Part shown: one piece after another, positions 25,801-36,444 of the stretch | Position numbering within the stretch: the first letter of the stretch is position 1 | Layout: every line of letters starts with the position of its first letter | NCBI GenBank assembly: GCA_914767715.1 | Contig: OU612072.1 | Coordinates: 15,872,001-15,936,000 of the forward strand | Direction: 5' to 3' | Source of the DNA: Membranipora membranacea | Lineage: Eukaryota > Bryozoa > Gymnolaemata > Cheilostomatida > Membraniporidae | Length of the DNA stretch: 64,000 nt | The notes under the pieces: generated by a model | Database searches by the model: none | Told to the model about the DNA's origin: nothing | What the model saw: only the letters and a program-made list of their open reading frames with translations | Position numbers and translations under genes: made by a program

Positions 25801-26643
25801 CATCAATCGTCGCTAGTAGGCTAACTTGTGTGTAGAGCTATAGCATGTGTTAGCAGAGTTAGGCTTATCTGCACTCATTGTTGGATGAGCTATCTAGTCA
25901 TGAAGCAGAATATCTGTCAATATCCTGTCTGTAATAATGTCTTAATATCATTGAAAGAGTGGGATATTGTTATGTGAATCATGTATGTTCAAAGAGCTGG
26001 TAGTATGAACTAATTGACGGTGTGACTGTGATTCTTCAAAAAAAGAGAAAGTATGCTAACACATCATATTTATGATAGCTACACTCTTGAGATCTCATAA
26101 CATAACCAGAATATATATATTTCACCCGACCCCCTGATGTTCTTTATTGATTTTGCTAAGCCTGCGACATCACTTGATAGTATGTCTGTCTCAATTGTAG
26201 ATGAATCTCCTATTGAGAAAACGGGTGAGGCAGCGAGGCCAACTGCAGGTGGGGCACTATTTCATTAAATCGGAAGTATCATTTGCTTTTCAATTCATCA
26301 TTTATTTCTCACTACCAATTTTATCAATTATAAGGAATAGCATCGGAATGTTGGGGTTGGGATGAATATCTGCAATGATGGGATGACATTATCATAGCAG
26401 GTTTGTTTAGTTAACCCATATATCTCAATTGAAACTCATGACTGTATATAAATCTTTGTTACAGGTCAAAGGGGTTTATGGACCAGAGAGGAGATTAGGC
26501 TGCTTACGTCAACATGGAATGTTAAGAGTGGGATTTTGCCAACAGCGCAGCAAATGGACAACCTAAAATCCAGTCTTGGAAAGACTAGGACCCGGGTCCA
26601 AATCCGGTCCAAGGCCCAACATCTTATAAAAAAGGGCGTTTAA
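13623..26643 (+). CDS. Tudor / repeat / zinc-finger / tyrosine recombinase / SANT-like protein, 26 exons
   Basis: Exons: 13623-13811, 14101-14200, nine cassettes in 14500-18659, 19038-19121, 19299-19529, 20368-20595, 20979-21077, 21374-21427, 21651-21877, 22326-22596, 23122-23824, 24052-24198, 24388-24517, 24875-25094, 25423-25470, 25739-25786, 26201-26248, 26465-26643. They total 4167 nt: 1388 codons plus stop with no frame break. Domains: Tudor-like 1-63, acidic repeats about 97-700, zinc-finger-like segments about 716-881, recombinase about 882-1281, SANT/Myb-like 1330-1388. An in-frame TAA six codons before the ATG supports the start. Many introns and an intact frame suggest a resident gene derived from a Crypton-like element; whether it cuts DNA is unknown. 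The donor of exon 2 (A|GTATTG) is the weakest junction. Confidence 0.75.
14500..18659 (+). repeat. Array of nine phase-1 cassette exons with 14-residue acidic repeats
   Basis: Exons at 14500-14649, 15021-15245, 15640-15783, 16142-16198, 16564-16704, 17067-17123, 17489-17587, 17980-18123 and 18516-18659. Each ends GDAV-G at a GTGAGT donor, and each is phase 1 on both sides, so any can be skipped or added without breaking frame. Two types occur: one starts (D)NSSxDKDYA, the other GDDIDGAAAV. The core unit is GDDIDGAAAVSPGA, 42 bases. The introns (about 370-510 bases) are also near-copies of one another, showing that exon plus intron were duplicated together. Confidence 0.85.
15021..15245 (+). 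repeat. Five near-identical 42-base coding units in one exon
   Basis: Unit starts at 15021, 15063, 15105, 15147 and 15189. The first four are identical; the fifth differs at its end and runs into the GIGDAVG close. Neighbouring exons carry one, two or three units (57, 99 and 141 bases). Such perfect units imply recent expansion and likely length variation between individuals. Confidence 0.9.
19038..21077 (+). CDS. Middle exons of the recombinase gene, low-complexity linker
   Basis: Exons 19038-19121, 19299-19529, 20368-20595 and 20979-21077, all phase 1-1. The first has a strong pyrimidine tract and TCTAG acceptor and encodes MPVTQEEHFHLRRQYAMAGD. The third is acidic and Ser-rich (SSSSDDE) and ends with one more DGAAAVSPGVGSAVG unit. 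The fourth is a further (D)NSSTDKDYA cassette, so the cassette family also spread downstream past two unrelated exons. Confidence 0.65.
21651..22596 (+). CDS. Two zinc-finger-like segments before the recombinase
   Basis: Exon 21651-21877 encodes CFYCSKIIQSKVTRHIIRHH, a C-x2-C...H-x3/4-H finger-like pattern. Exon 22326-22596 encodes a GELVVARRP lead, then YIPCTVCYQFCHKDSMHLHL and KHC, a C-x2-C-x8-9-H...H/C pattern. Paired fingers of this kind just before a tyrosine recombinase domain are a pattern I recall in uncharacterised animal proteins with Crypton-like recombinases (memory, not searched). DNA binding is inferred. Confidence 0.6.
23122..25094 (+). CDS. Tyrosine recombinase domain (Crypton-like)
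   Basis: Four exons: 23122-23824, 24052-24198, 24388-24517, 24875-25094. A helical core-binding part is followed by LVYNKRRPAEIADIKVSDY (Arg about 1076), DYLFAR, HSQKLRKYLATTCQ (Arg about 1200), LSDHMGHDVNIHLNHYSMN (His about 1226 and Tyr about 1235). This R...R...H...Y order is that of tyrosine recombinases, which cut and rejoin DNA through the Tyr. The place of the usual first His of H-x-x-R holds another residue, as in related animal proteins. The catalytic set therefore looks intact apart from that position. Activity is not shown. Confidence 0.75.
25423..26248 (+). repeat. Three 48-base phase-1 tail cassettes
   Basis: Exons 25423-25470, 25739-25786 and 26201-26248, each 16 codons and phase 1-1. 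The first two are clear duplicates (KELKADSDAE and KELKVDRHAE) with duplicated introns of about 270 bases; the third (DESPIEKTGEAARPTA) is same-sized but diverged. This is a second, independent site of exon duplication in the same gene. Confidence 0.65.
26465..26643 (+). CDS. Last exon: SANT/Myb-like domain
   Basis: Encodes GQRGLWTREEIRLL, a spaced Trp in STWNVKSG, then RTRVQIRSKAQHLIKKGV and TAA. A Trp-anchored three-helix layout with a basic third helix fits a Myb/SANT DNA-binding fold. It would add a second nucleic-acid contact to the C-terminus. Confidence 0.55.
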
Positions 26644-26768
26644 AAAGGAAAACACTTTGTAAAAAAAAGATTTTCACTTTGATAACTACTACTAATACTT
26701 AGACTCGTTTTTTTTATATTTCATAACGAAGGTATTGCTTCTTACTACTGTTAATTATTAATCTTTTA

Positions 26769-26774
26769 AATAAA
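26769..26774 (+). terminator. Polyadenylation signal AATAAA of the recombinase gene
   Basis: AATAAA 126 bases after the stop codon, with no further coding sequence beyond it. It supports the proposed 3' end. Confidence 0.6.
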
Positions 26775-26779
26775 ACTCA

Positions 26780-28150
26780 TTTAACCCAATTTATCTGACA
26801 CTGTTTGCACTCAGAAGCTTGTCAAGAGCAGAGCTTTCAACGATGACAGATCATGCCGATTGGCTTGTTGTAAACCATTGAAGAATACAGTTTTTGATAT
26901 TTGGAGTTTTCTTCTCCCAACTTAAAAATATATATATATATATATATATATAATTATATATGAAGGTATGTGTTTATTCAACACACAATGGGGCATATAT
27001 ATAAATATATCACTTTGATATTTTGGATCCCATAACCCTGAAATAAAAATGGTCTTATCTACGCAGGAATTCATAAATACCCCGCATCAGGTTTTTGTGA
27101 GTATATATATATATATTTCCAAAATGTTTGATTTAATTTCAGTTTATGATATTGATATTGATATTGATATAGTATTCTGTTCAATATAGATTTTTCCCAT
27201 ATGAGGTGGATGTATGTCCTCTCTTCTGATTATAGACTTAAGGAGTTAGCTTCTAGCTTTATAGGTTTTATATTCCCGAAATTCTATTATTTTTCACCGT
27301 GAAAGAAATACAAAGGTCAAAATTAATTTTTAATAATCTAGTTTGCCAGCTAAATTTCTAGCAATCATCCTGACGGAGATCTTTATTTATTTTTTATTTC
27401 AAAGCATTAGAAAAAATTCTTTTTTTTTGTAGTTGATGCAGATTTCAATATGCTGGCTTTGATGAAATATATTTGGTGTAAAAGATTGAATTTTGTATTA
27501 CGGAATAGAAACATGACCAAGCCTTATTGAAATAGCAGTGAGAAAATTCGATGGTTGGTGTGTCCTTTGGTTTGCCTGGTTTGGCACTTGGAGGGTTTGG
27601 CGAGTGGCTGCTCTCAATCCTATTCTCTTGTTGATAATTTCTCATTGAATTGCACTCAGAAAGACCATTTGTTTAGCACTTCAACTAGAATTGACTGAGA
27701 AGAAGTTTTGAATATTTTGCCGAACAACTAAAGACATATCCTCCACAGGATTAAACTCAAAATTTTCAATGGTTCATGCACATTATCCTGGAGTTGCACG
27801 GTCTCTCATAGAAAGAAGGTAGCTTTTGTATGAGAGTGTTAGATATATGTTAATGTGATCCCCAGAGACATTGTTCAATTACTTGATGGTTTATCTTATA
27901 ACACACACCCCTCCCCTCCACACTTCAGCAATATAGCATAATTACAGTTTTAACTTCACACGCAAAAACCAGTAGAGTACAGACTATGCTATGCTACAAT
28001 GTTACTCCGAGTGACATGCAAATTATTGCACATGGAGTTTTTGCTGTATCATTCTCTACTCACTAGGTACTAAAAGAAGTTAGTTCCCTTTGTAGTGGCG
28101 GAGTGATATTGCAAAAGTCAGTTATTGAGGCCACCTGATACACTGCTTCT
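26780..28150. other. Intergenic, TA repeats, no gene seen
   Basis: Contains TA runs near 26926-26952 and 27100-27112 and fragment G. The minus-strand open frame at 27445-27645 has no domain. Confidence 0.4.
27450..27545 (+). repeat. Decayed receptor 3' flank fragment G
   Basis: GTAAAAGATTGAATTTTGTA and the following GGAATAGAAACAT resemble the copy A and C flanks near 3290-3345 and 44210-44270. It is short and diverged, so it is probably an old piece of the array. Confidence 0.4.
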
Positions 28151-28179
28151 GCTCATGAAGATCAGTAAAGAAATGTAGT

Positions 28180-28560
28180 TTTTCGTGATTCAAGCATGCA
28201 TGGTAATAAGGAAAGTAGTTCTGATGGTGTGCATTGTTGTCTCCTCTTTCGGTGTAAGAAGACATCTCCTCACCACGCCGAATCAGAAGATGGGCAAGCT
28301 GATGAAGTTTGACCCTGACTATCAACCAAGCCCAAGGCCACTGAGGCTGACAGTTGCACGAGAGTGATGTCCAACAGTAGATGCAACAATGCACTGCAAA
28401 TGTCTGCGTTGAACTGTGAGAGAGGATGTTTGTTTATTCTTTTTCTTGAAAAGAATGTTCCTGGTGCATATGAGAGATCTGTTGCATTACATATGTGCTC
28501 TATAATGCTCTGTTATAAGTTTTCCCAAGTTTGTGTCGGTGTATTAAACCAATCGAAGCG
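28180..28560 (+). repeat. Upstream module of the receptor array (unit B)
   Basis: Similar to about 38150-38600 and 48000-48400; shared landmarks are TGAACTGTGAGAGAG and a following AGAATGTT or AGAAAGTT. The three copies are spaced about 9.9 kb apart. Translations of the copies are not conserved, so the module is taken as non-coding. Confidence 0.6.
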
Positions 28561-29094
28561 ATAAGATACTTTGCATAGCCAGGCAGATTGGGATAGACCA
28601 TGTATTCTTAGACATCTGAATTAAGTTGTTAATAATATGTAGTGGATACCTGACACTGCATAGGAGGTGCTATGTGAACACATATATATATCACATTGAG
28701 CATCTGTTTATCATCTATGGTCAGCATAAAGCATGAAAATTAGCTAAGGCGAGTTAGGCACAACATTGATCTATGTGTTTACATTTAGCTGTCAATCAAA
28801 AAATGTTTTGCTTACAATTGAATTGAATTGAATTTATTTTGGTAATTGTGTTAGAAACACATTACAATATAGGTGTGGACCATATCTCTCTCAGTTATTT
28901 AAAAGACGAATTCTAAAAGGCACAAGGCTGCACAAAAATCTTGATCGTTCTAGTTTTTGGCATGATATAATATTTACGATTACTTTTATAACAATTGCGT
29001 AAAATGTGTCTATCATCAGCGATCAAATGTTGAGCTATATTAAAAATACTCATATCAACAAAACAGTCAACGTCAAAAATGTAGCTGTTTTTTT

Positions 29095-31130
29095 TTAAAA
29101 AGGACTTAAAAGCATATTCTTTTGTCTTTCTGTAGCACCAGTGTACCAGAGTTCAATATTATAGGTAAAAATGGGTTGGATCAGTGATTGGATAATATTA
29201 TGTTGTTGATACTGGTTACGTTTAAAATGTTTGAATCTAGAAAAAGCATAAAATATTTTCTTTAGTTCACTATAGACATATTCAGTGTTTGAGCACCATT
29301 TAAGATCACAGTCGAAAAATGTACCTAGGTATTTAAAACCTTCGACCTTCTCTATTGGATTACCATTTATAAAAATATAGTCGTATAAGGCACAAGATTT
29401 GCTAAAATTCACAACCATCTCTTTGGTTTTCGCTGTGTTAAGAATAAGATTCACAGAGGAACATTGCTCAGTAAAATGTTGTATGGCATCAAAATAGTTT
29501 TGGGATATAGTTGGCTGTTTAAAATTCAAAAGTCCTATGATGGTCATGTCACAAGCATATTTAAAAAACCTTCACATTATCACAGTTAGATTTGATAAAA
29601 TCAGTGTACACAGAAAACAAAATAGGAGATAAAACACAGCCTTGTGGGCAGCGAATATCACATCTCAGCTTTTTAGATTGGGCATTTCCAACATTTACAA
29701 AGTGCTGACGGTCAACAATAAAAGCTTCAATAATTGACAGTAAATAGTGAGGAACATTCATGGCTTTCAGCTTTTCAATTAAAATCTTAGGTACAATCGT
29801 GTTAAAAGCAGATGTATGTATGTATGTATGTTTATATTTGGTGTCAATCTCTGAGAAATAAAACTGTCTCTGTATTGTGCTCTGTAAAAACTATTAAAAC
29901 TGTTGATTCTGAAAAATAAATAAAATGATAAGACCATAAAAAAATACTATTACTTTTTGAAGACACTATTTTGGTATTTGATACATTCTGCTCTAAAACA
30001 TTTGGCACGGATCTGCACGCGGAACTTGACTGATTGATATCTGCCTGATGGCAGCTGGTTAAGACGGAGTAGTGATTCATCTTCGGTGGCAATCATACGT
30101 AGGCTCTTTACTTTCAGTTTATTAGAGTAAAGGTCGTCTACGGGTGTGAACGTAAGTTCGCCTGATAGGTAACCTGCAGTTCTTATCACAGATTGTAACT
30201 TGTTCTTAGAGTCTGCGCTCAGATGACTATATAGCACAACAAGGTGGTTAGGTGATTACTGACTCTATGAAGGACTTGTAGCAGGTCGTTATTAGTTTCT
30301 CTGTGACACCGAGATGGTATAGCTTGGCGATTATATGTAGCCTTTGGCGAGCTTTCGCTGTAGTTTTCAAGGTGTTCAGAGTAAAATCCAGTTTGTTGGT
30401 AATAATGGTGCCTAAGTATGTAAATTATTCTACCTGCTCAATTGAAGTATCATTTACAAGCAGTTGTGGGTAGCTTGGGTTATCCCTTGCATTGCATTGC
30501 ATGACCATTTTTTTTGTTTTTTTTGCATTGAGTATTAGGTCATTATCCGCGCACCATGAGTTGATGGTATTAGTCATTGTTTGAAGTTCAGATGGCTGGT
30601 TTTCTGTCAACAAATAAAATGTGAGCAAAACTTGTTTGTTTTTCTAGGTGAGACCGTAAAAAATAATCAATACTTATACATGCGTCTTTGGTACTTCGGT
30701 TCTTTTTTGTACGCAATTTGACAGTCATCAAGGGCTATAATACTTAAAAGTTTTAAAATTTTCTCAAAACACTTCATCACCACAGATGTTACACTATTTG
30801 GTCTATAATCATTATTGCGTGATGGATTTGGCTTCTTAGGATAGGAAGTGGTGTGATTGCTGATAGTTTCCATAAATTTGGAAGAGTACCAGACTTTAAA
30901 CATAAATTAAAAATTTCACAAAAAATAGGAGCAAGTTCAAAGTAACAGTCTTTTAATACTCCGGTTGAGATGTTGTCTGGACCAGCTGCTTTGATGGATT
31001 CCACCGTCTAAACTGCTCTCGTACATCTTCTATGCTGATATCAGGTGGTGGGTCAGCATCAGGTGGTTCAGGATCAGGTGAGTCAGGAATCATAGCTGCC
31101 GCTTCAGTTAGATCAGGATTGTTGAATCTC
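29095..31130 (-). mobile_element. LINE relic (element X), reverse transcriptase pieces
   Basis: On the minus strand, 31004-30667 encodes KAAGPDNISTGVLKD and LPNLWKLSAITPLP, typical RT finger motifs of CR1/L2-like LINEs. After an interruption, 29830-29095 encodes TSAFNT, then CPQGCVLSPILFSVYTD, then KYACDMTIIG, then TYNIELWYTG. The catalytic YADD motif reads YACD. Frameshifts separate the pieces. The element is dead. Confidence 0.75.
29818..30610 (-). mobile_element. Nested LINE 3' end (element Y) inside element X
   Basis: Encodes the thumb region of a different LINE: INSWCADNDLILNAKKTKKM (30628-30425), then after an in-frame TAA, FTYLGTIITNKLDF, and VIRTAGYLSGELTF near 30180. It ends in a CATA/TGTA tetranucleotide tail at 29815-29840. 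On either side element X resumes (AHILFVD before, SAFNT after), so Y landed in X by 5'-truncated insertion. Confidence 0.65.
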
Positions 31131-31367
31131 GTGTAGAATTACAAAAAGTGAACATCATATAATACTGAACAATAAACTGAACTTCACTGTCATCATCAGA
31201 TAAAAATTGACCTATTGACATAAAGTAATGTAAAGTGATTAATGCTAACTCATATCATTATTTTACATGACCCTGATGAGGAAGTTCAAATCACATCCCT
31301 CAAAGTTCTCACAAGCCTGCAAGTTGAGATTTTGATAGCGTTTGCAGTTTTTTGACACTAGTAACAG

Positions 31368-34300
31368 GACGGCTTGTTACAGCCATCGGTGTCTTCAAGG
31401 ATCATGGTAAGAGATATATCAAGCCTGTTTTGACCAGCTAACACTTAATTTAATAGCAGGGTCAGCACGGTCATCAGGATATCAGAACGGGATAGGAGGA
31501 GGTGCAAGATTCAATTATATCTTTGGTTTCATGCAGCTGTCTCCTGATCAGGTGATCCTCGCTGATCGTTGGAACCAATGTTTGAGATCTGTCGATCGAG
31601 CGACAAACTGGACATCAGACTATGCAGGGAATTGTAGAACAGCAGGTGACACAGATGGAACTGACGGCTTATTTAGTTTTCCCAGATCATTTTTTTACTT
31701 GATGCAAATAACCCCAACCGTCTCATTATTGCTGAATATCGGGCTTTGCGATCTTTGAATATTGTTACGAAAAGTTTATCCACCTTCTTGCGTGGGTTAT
31801 CCGATTTCTATGATATTATTCAAGAGAAAGTCACAGGGAACATTTATATAGCTGGTGATAACCTGATTGGTTATTATAGCTTTGATAGTAACACTTTGAC
31901 AACACTAAGTGCTGATGGTCATTTTCGGGATGTCAAGTTTTTAGATGAACACACTCTCCTTCTATCTGAGAGTCATGATCACAGTCTAGAAGTCCTCGAT
32001 CTTAAAACAAACACAACCTCCTACATCTGCTTCGGTGTCCAAGGACATGATAGTGGTGACTTAACCTCCTGCAGATTAAGTTATCCATGGGGACTACTCA
32101 TCATCAACAACATGCTCTATATCGGGGAATACCAGCGAATAAGATCAGTCCAGGGTAAGTGCAGTGAGGGTGTCATGTGTTAACCTGTGTCATTCCTTAG
32201 ATCAATTTGATGCAATATTAATTTAAATCAAGCATTTCAAGAATGTTGTTGATGCTGAGATCAGTCATGATAATTAGGCAATGCTAATTTTCATAATGAT
32301 TGTCTACAAAAGGTATGTGTATACTGAGGGAGTTTTAACCTCTCTAAACCATGGTTGCATAACTCTACATAACTAACTCTAACTCACCTGATTGCAATTC
32401 ATCAGGTTTGTCAGGTGCTTATAAATTATTTATTATTGAATCAATAGTATTGTTATATTTGATTTTGTTATATTGCTTTAAAATAAAGCAAAAGCTTGTT
32501 GACTCATTTGAACAAAAGCACCGAATTATAATAGTTATATGTATTGATATATGCTGATAAACTTAAAATCATAATCATGAATAGGACATCCAATTTAATG
32601 CTGACAAGGAAAGCCTTTAGGCTTGTTTTAAATTTGATTCCACTCCACAATCAGTTATCAGAGGTATCAAACATGTCACTACTGTGAGGCAGGATGCTTT
32701 GATATGTCATCGTCTTCTTGCTCTTCATTCCGCTCTCTTATTTTATATAGGAAGTCCTACATCAACTACCACAACTACTCTAACTCCTCCAACTACTTCC
32801 ACTACTACAACTACTTTAACTTCTATAGAAGCTACCACTGCTATTGGTGAGATATCATTAGAATTGGGTTATTTGTAAGCCAAGGAACTGGAATTGAAAT
32901 TGAAATTTTGTGGTTTGTCTTAGATTTTCAACATGAACAAATCAAAAAACAAATACAAAAACCAAAAATAATCTAACACCGCCTGTGTTGAAACTTCAGC
33001 AGCGAGTTAAGTGAGCTATAGTTTTTTTGGAGAAAGAATTTTTGCCTTTTCCACTGTTTGAAGGATCTTTTGTGTCGCATGTTCATGGTAGAGCAATCTA
33101 GCATTATTTGACGAGGTAATTGCTGTTAAAAGATAAAAAGACAAGCTTTACCTGTTTTTGATTATGTATTCAAATGATATTCTAGGAATTGATTATATCT
33201 CTTATGCTCGGTTCACATTGTCCCAGATGACACTAGGATGCCATCCCAGATGCTTATCCCGGTCACATTATAACATTCATCCCAGATAGCCATCCCAGAT
33301 AGCTATCACAGTAATTGTGAACCAGAAAATAACACAATCCCAGACTGTCTGGGATAGCATCGGGAAAGTTTGACGCATACGAACTTTCCCGATGCTATCC
33401 CAGACAGTCTGGGATTGTGTTATTTTCTGGTTCACAATTACTGTGATAGCTATCTGGGATGGCTATCTGGGATGAATGTTATAATGTGACAGGGATAAGC
33501 ATCTGGGATGGCATCCTAGTGTCATCTGGGACAATGTGAACAAAGCATTAGACCAATGTTCTTGGCAAATGTGAAAAGCATGTTAATTATTCAAATCTTT
33601 ATCTTTAGCACAAGATACCTCTACTAAAACTACCACAAAGTCATCACCTTCTACTGCCAAGATAGCAATTATATGTTCATCGGTAGCTGTTGTATTGTGC
33701 ACTCTAATCATTGGAGTGGTGATTGTTAAGATGAGAGGCAAACCGCCAACCCGATCTGCAGCTCAGAGGTAAAGTGAAACAGGGAGCTAAATCTGCAGAT
33801 GTACTTTTGCACCATAATGGACACAAACTCATTCTTATACAGTATACGACAGTACTGTCTTTTCTTGCAAATAAGATCGCACTGGAAATTCAAACGGTGT
33901 CATATCCACACACTTTCTTATTTCCCAGTATAACCATCAACATCCAAGCATAATCTGGTTATTTATACAGTCATTTTTAAAAAACGAGGAATTATAACAT
34001 GATTTGTAAGCAAACCCACAACTTGTAATTTTTATCATACTTTCAGCCGTTCTGAAGCTGATGAAATTCGGCTGGAAGTAACTGGCACTGCCCCCATGGT
34101 TGGAAATCAGGAAACTATCCAAGATGGAGAAGATGATGGGAACCACTGCCAGATAGATATGAGTCAGCCTGATTTCCATGTATACAGCTCGCCAAGGTGA
34201 GTTGTGAAGAAAGTTATTTGACCCCAAACATTACTTCTAAGACAAACGCATAAGGTACACTCATAAGTACACAATTTGATGCAGGTTACCATTCGGATTG

Positions 34301-34514
34301 TAGCACAAATAATTTTTCGTAGTCAAATGTGTTTATAAGGAACAATATTTTGTTCTCTTATTTCAGTGGTCCTACTGCTGAAGACAATCAGCAGAAAGCT
34401 GCTGACGCTGCTACTGGAATAAGGAATCAGGTCAATGTACAAGCAGAAGAAGATGGTGGAGAATACTGTGACCCAGATCCGGCTGATTATCACCAATACA
34501 GCCTGCCCCTGTAA
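31368..34514 (+). pseudogene. NHL-TM receptor copy B, frame-broken
   Basis: Exons: 31368-31406 (13 residues), 31460-32154 (NHL propeller), 32751-32846 (Thr-rich stalk), 33609-33768 (TM), 34047-34196 and 34367-34514 (tail, stop TAA). All borders are AG/GT. The propeller exon is 695 nt against 696 in copy C. The frame shifts near 31690, after TDGLFSFP, and recovers only in another frame from MRSLNIVTK, so the encoded propeller is broken. NHL hallmarks ADRWNQCLRSVDRAT and DYAGNCRTAGDTDGTDGLF are plain. A sequencing error at one base cannot be excluded; otherwise B is a pseudogene. Confidence 0.65.
33205..33547. mobile_element. Palindromic MITE in the copy B intron
   Basis: Nearly perfect hairpin of 343 bases with TIRs TGCTYGGTTCACATTGTCCC flanked by TTA on both sides (33202-33204 and 33548-33550). 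A 3-base TTA target duplication is typical of PIF/Harbinger elements. It has no coding capacity. Arms run to the centre with a spacer of about 16 bases. Confidence 0.8.
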
Positions 34515-36100
34515 AGTTCAGGGAAAGCTATCTAAGCATTTCGAACTTAACATGACCATATCGAAGGAATATCTTATTGTTCCTATTTTCTCTAAATTTA
34601 TGTTCACAAGCTGAAGAAGATGGTGGACATTACTCCGGCCAGATCCGGCTGATAATAACTTGTACAACTTACCCCTGTAAAGTACAGGGAAGGTTATAAT
34701 ATATAATTGTTCCTGCTATCATATTATTCTCTAAACTTATTCTCAATCATAATCATCAATTGAACCTATACTGATGCTATATATTGCCCTCTCTCGTTTG
34801 AACAAATCGATATTCTATTCTTTGTTGATACTAGATACCTAGTGAAAAGCGCAACACAGAGTTAATCAGAGGATGTGTGTCTGATGTGAATGCGAAATCT
34901 AAATGTCAGATTGGGTTTTAAACCGGTCTATTATGACAGCTGTATTCCTAGCAATCATTTCTATTCTTCCAGTTAGGGTATCTTACCTTTGTGTAGGGCT
35001 CAGGCCACTTGGCCAATGGAATCATCTTACTGCAATACTTCCCATGGTTTATAGGGTTGTCTCTTGGAAAGGAGTGAGAGCAAATCTCTTGAAACAAGAG
35101 TAGGGAATAAGCCATACAAAAGCATAATTTTAATGAGATTTCAAACATTTCTAAACTTGCTAAAAATGGCATATTTAGCCATTCGAGGATATGACCTGCA
35201 GCCAATTGATAAATGGCCGTCAGCGCTTTATCAGGTCTAGAGTGTGATAAGTAAGGCTTTGAAGAATTTTTTCATCAGCTTTACGGGAAGCCACGGCTAT
35301 ACTAGGGTTTTCTATGATATGTATTTCAGAATATAGTTAACATCGAGTTATTGTCAGAAGGGTAACATTTTGATTTGTTTTCTAGGATTTTTTATAATTG
35401 AGATAAACCTATAGTATAGAGGTAGGGGTGGGACGGGAGGATATAAATTAAACTATCTCATGAGCATCATGTGAGATAAATGAAGTGTTTATTGACAGCT
35501 AAAAATCCCCAACACTCCTTGTTTCAAATGAATTGGACAAGGAAGATAAAATAACATCTCGAAAGTTCCTCAAACTTTTCTGATCGAGGATGTAGATTTA
35601 GTGAACAAGCCAATTTACACTGAGTAAGGACTGGCAATCTAGGCTGGCCTTAAACAGGATAAGGGTATGTTTCATACAATTGACTAATGTGTCCATACAT
35701 GACCTAGTGAGGTGTGTAGAAAGCTGCCAATATGTGATAAAGACATCCTTTAGCCATCGTCAGCTGCTTTTGAGCATAGCGAACAGGACAAAACATAAAC
35801 ACTTAACTCAAAGTGAATACATGTTTCCTTTAACCTGTTGATAGTAGGTTGGGTAGGAAGCTTAACATTATCAAGATGTGTAGACAAGCCTAAATACACC
35901 TATATCGTGAATTGAGAGTCTATTATCCATCATGGCTGGCGTAAAGAATAAAACATTTGTGAGGGTGAGTTGAAGACTAATTCAGGCCATGTGCTGTTAT
36001 ATAAAAAAATGGCATTGCATTGAAGCTATAAAGCATTTTGTCCACAAAAAGTGTGCATAAAAATATACAGGGAGGTAAATCGAACATTGTCATCATCAGA
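34515..36100. repeat. 3' flank module of the receptor array (copy B)
   Basis: Direct counterpart of 2791-4650 and 43718-45490, but with about 290 bases deleted at 34975. It includes the decayed exon duplicate at 34613-34680. Its end (about 36060-36240) already resembles the upstream modules at 31.18 and 38.77 kb, which marks a head-to-tail join. Confidence 0.75.
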
Positions 36101-36398
36101 TAACAGATGATCCTACCTAAGGCCATAAAGCTAATCAAAGTTCTATGTTCACTCATTTCGTTATTTTCGCATGACCAAGATGGGGAAGTTCAACACAGTG
36201 ACAAAGGAGTGACTGAAGTTTTGTGGACTTTGTGGTAGTTTAACTGTACATATTTATTACATAATTATTGTCAAACCACCGAATCAAATTCCACCTTCGC
36301 AAGCTCTACACTGTGACTTTGACCTAGAGGTAGTTGTTTATAACAGGTGGTAAGGTAGGCAATAAATCAGAGAAAGAACTAGGGGAGGAACCCTTATA

Positions 36399-36429
<31 letters not shown>

Positions 36430-36444
<15 letters not shown>

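Noticed and set aside
33205-33547. Palindrome as a transcription terminator or a hairpin RNA gene
   Set aside because: Size, TTA target duplications and a second copy at 42.4 kb identify it as a MITE.
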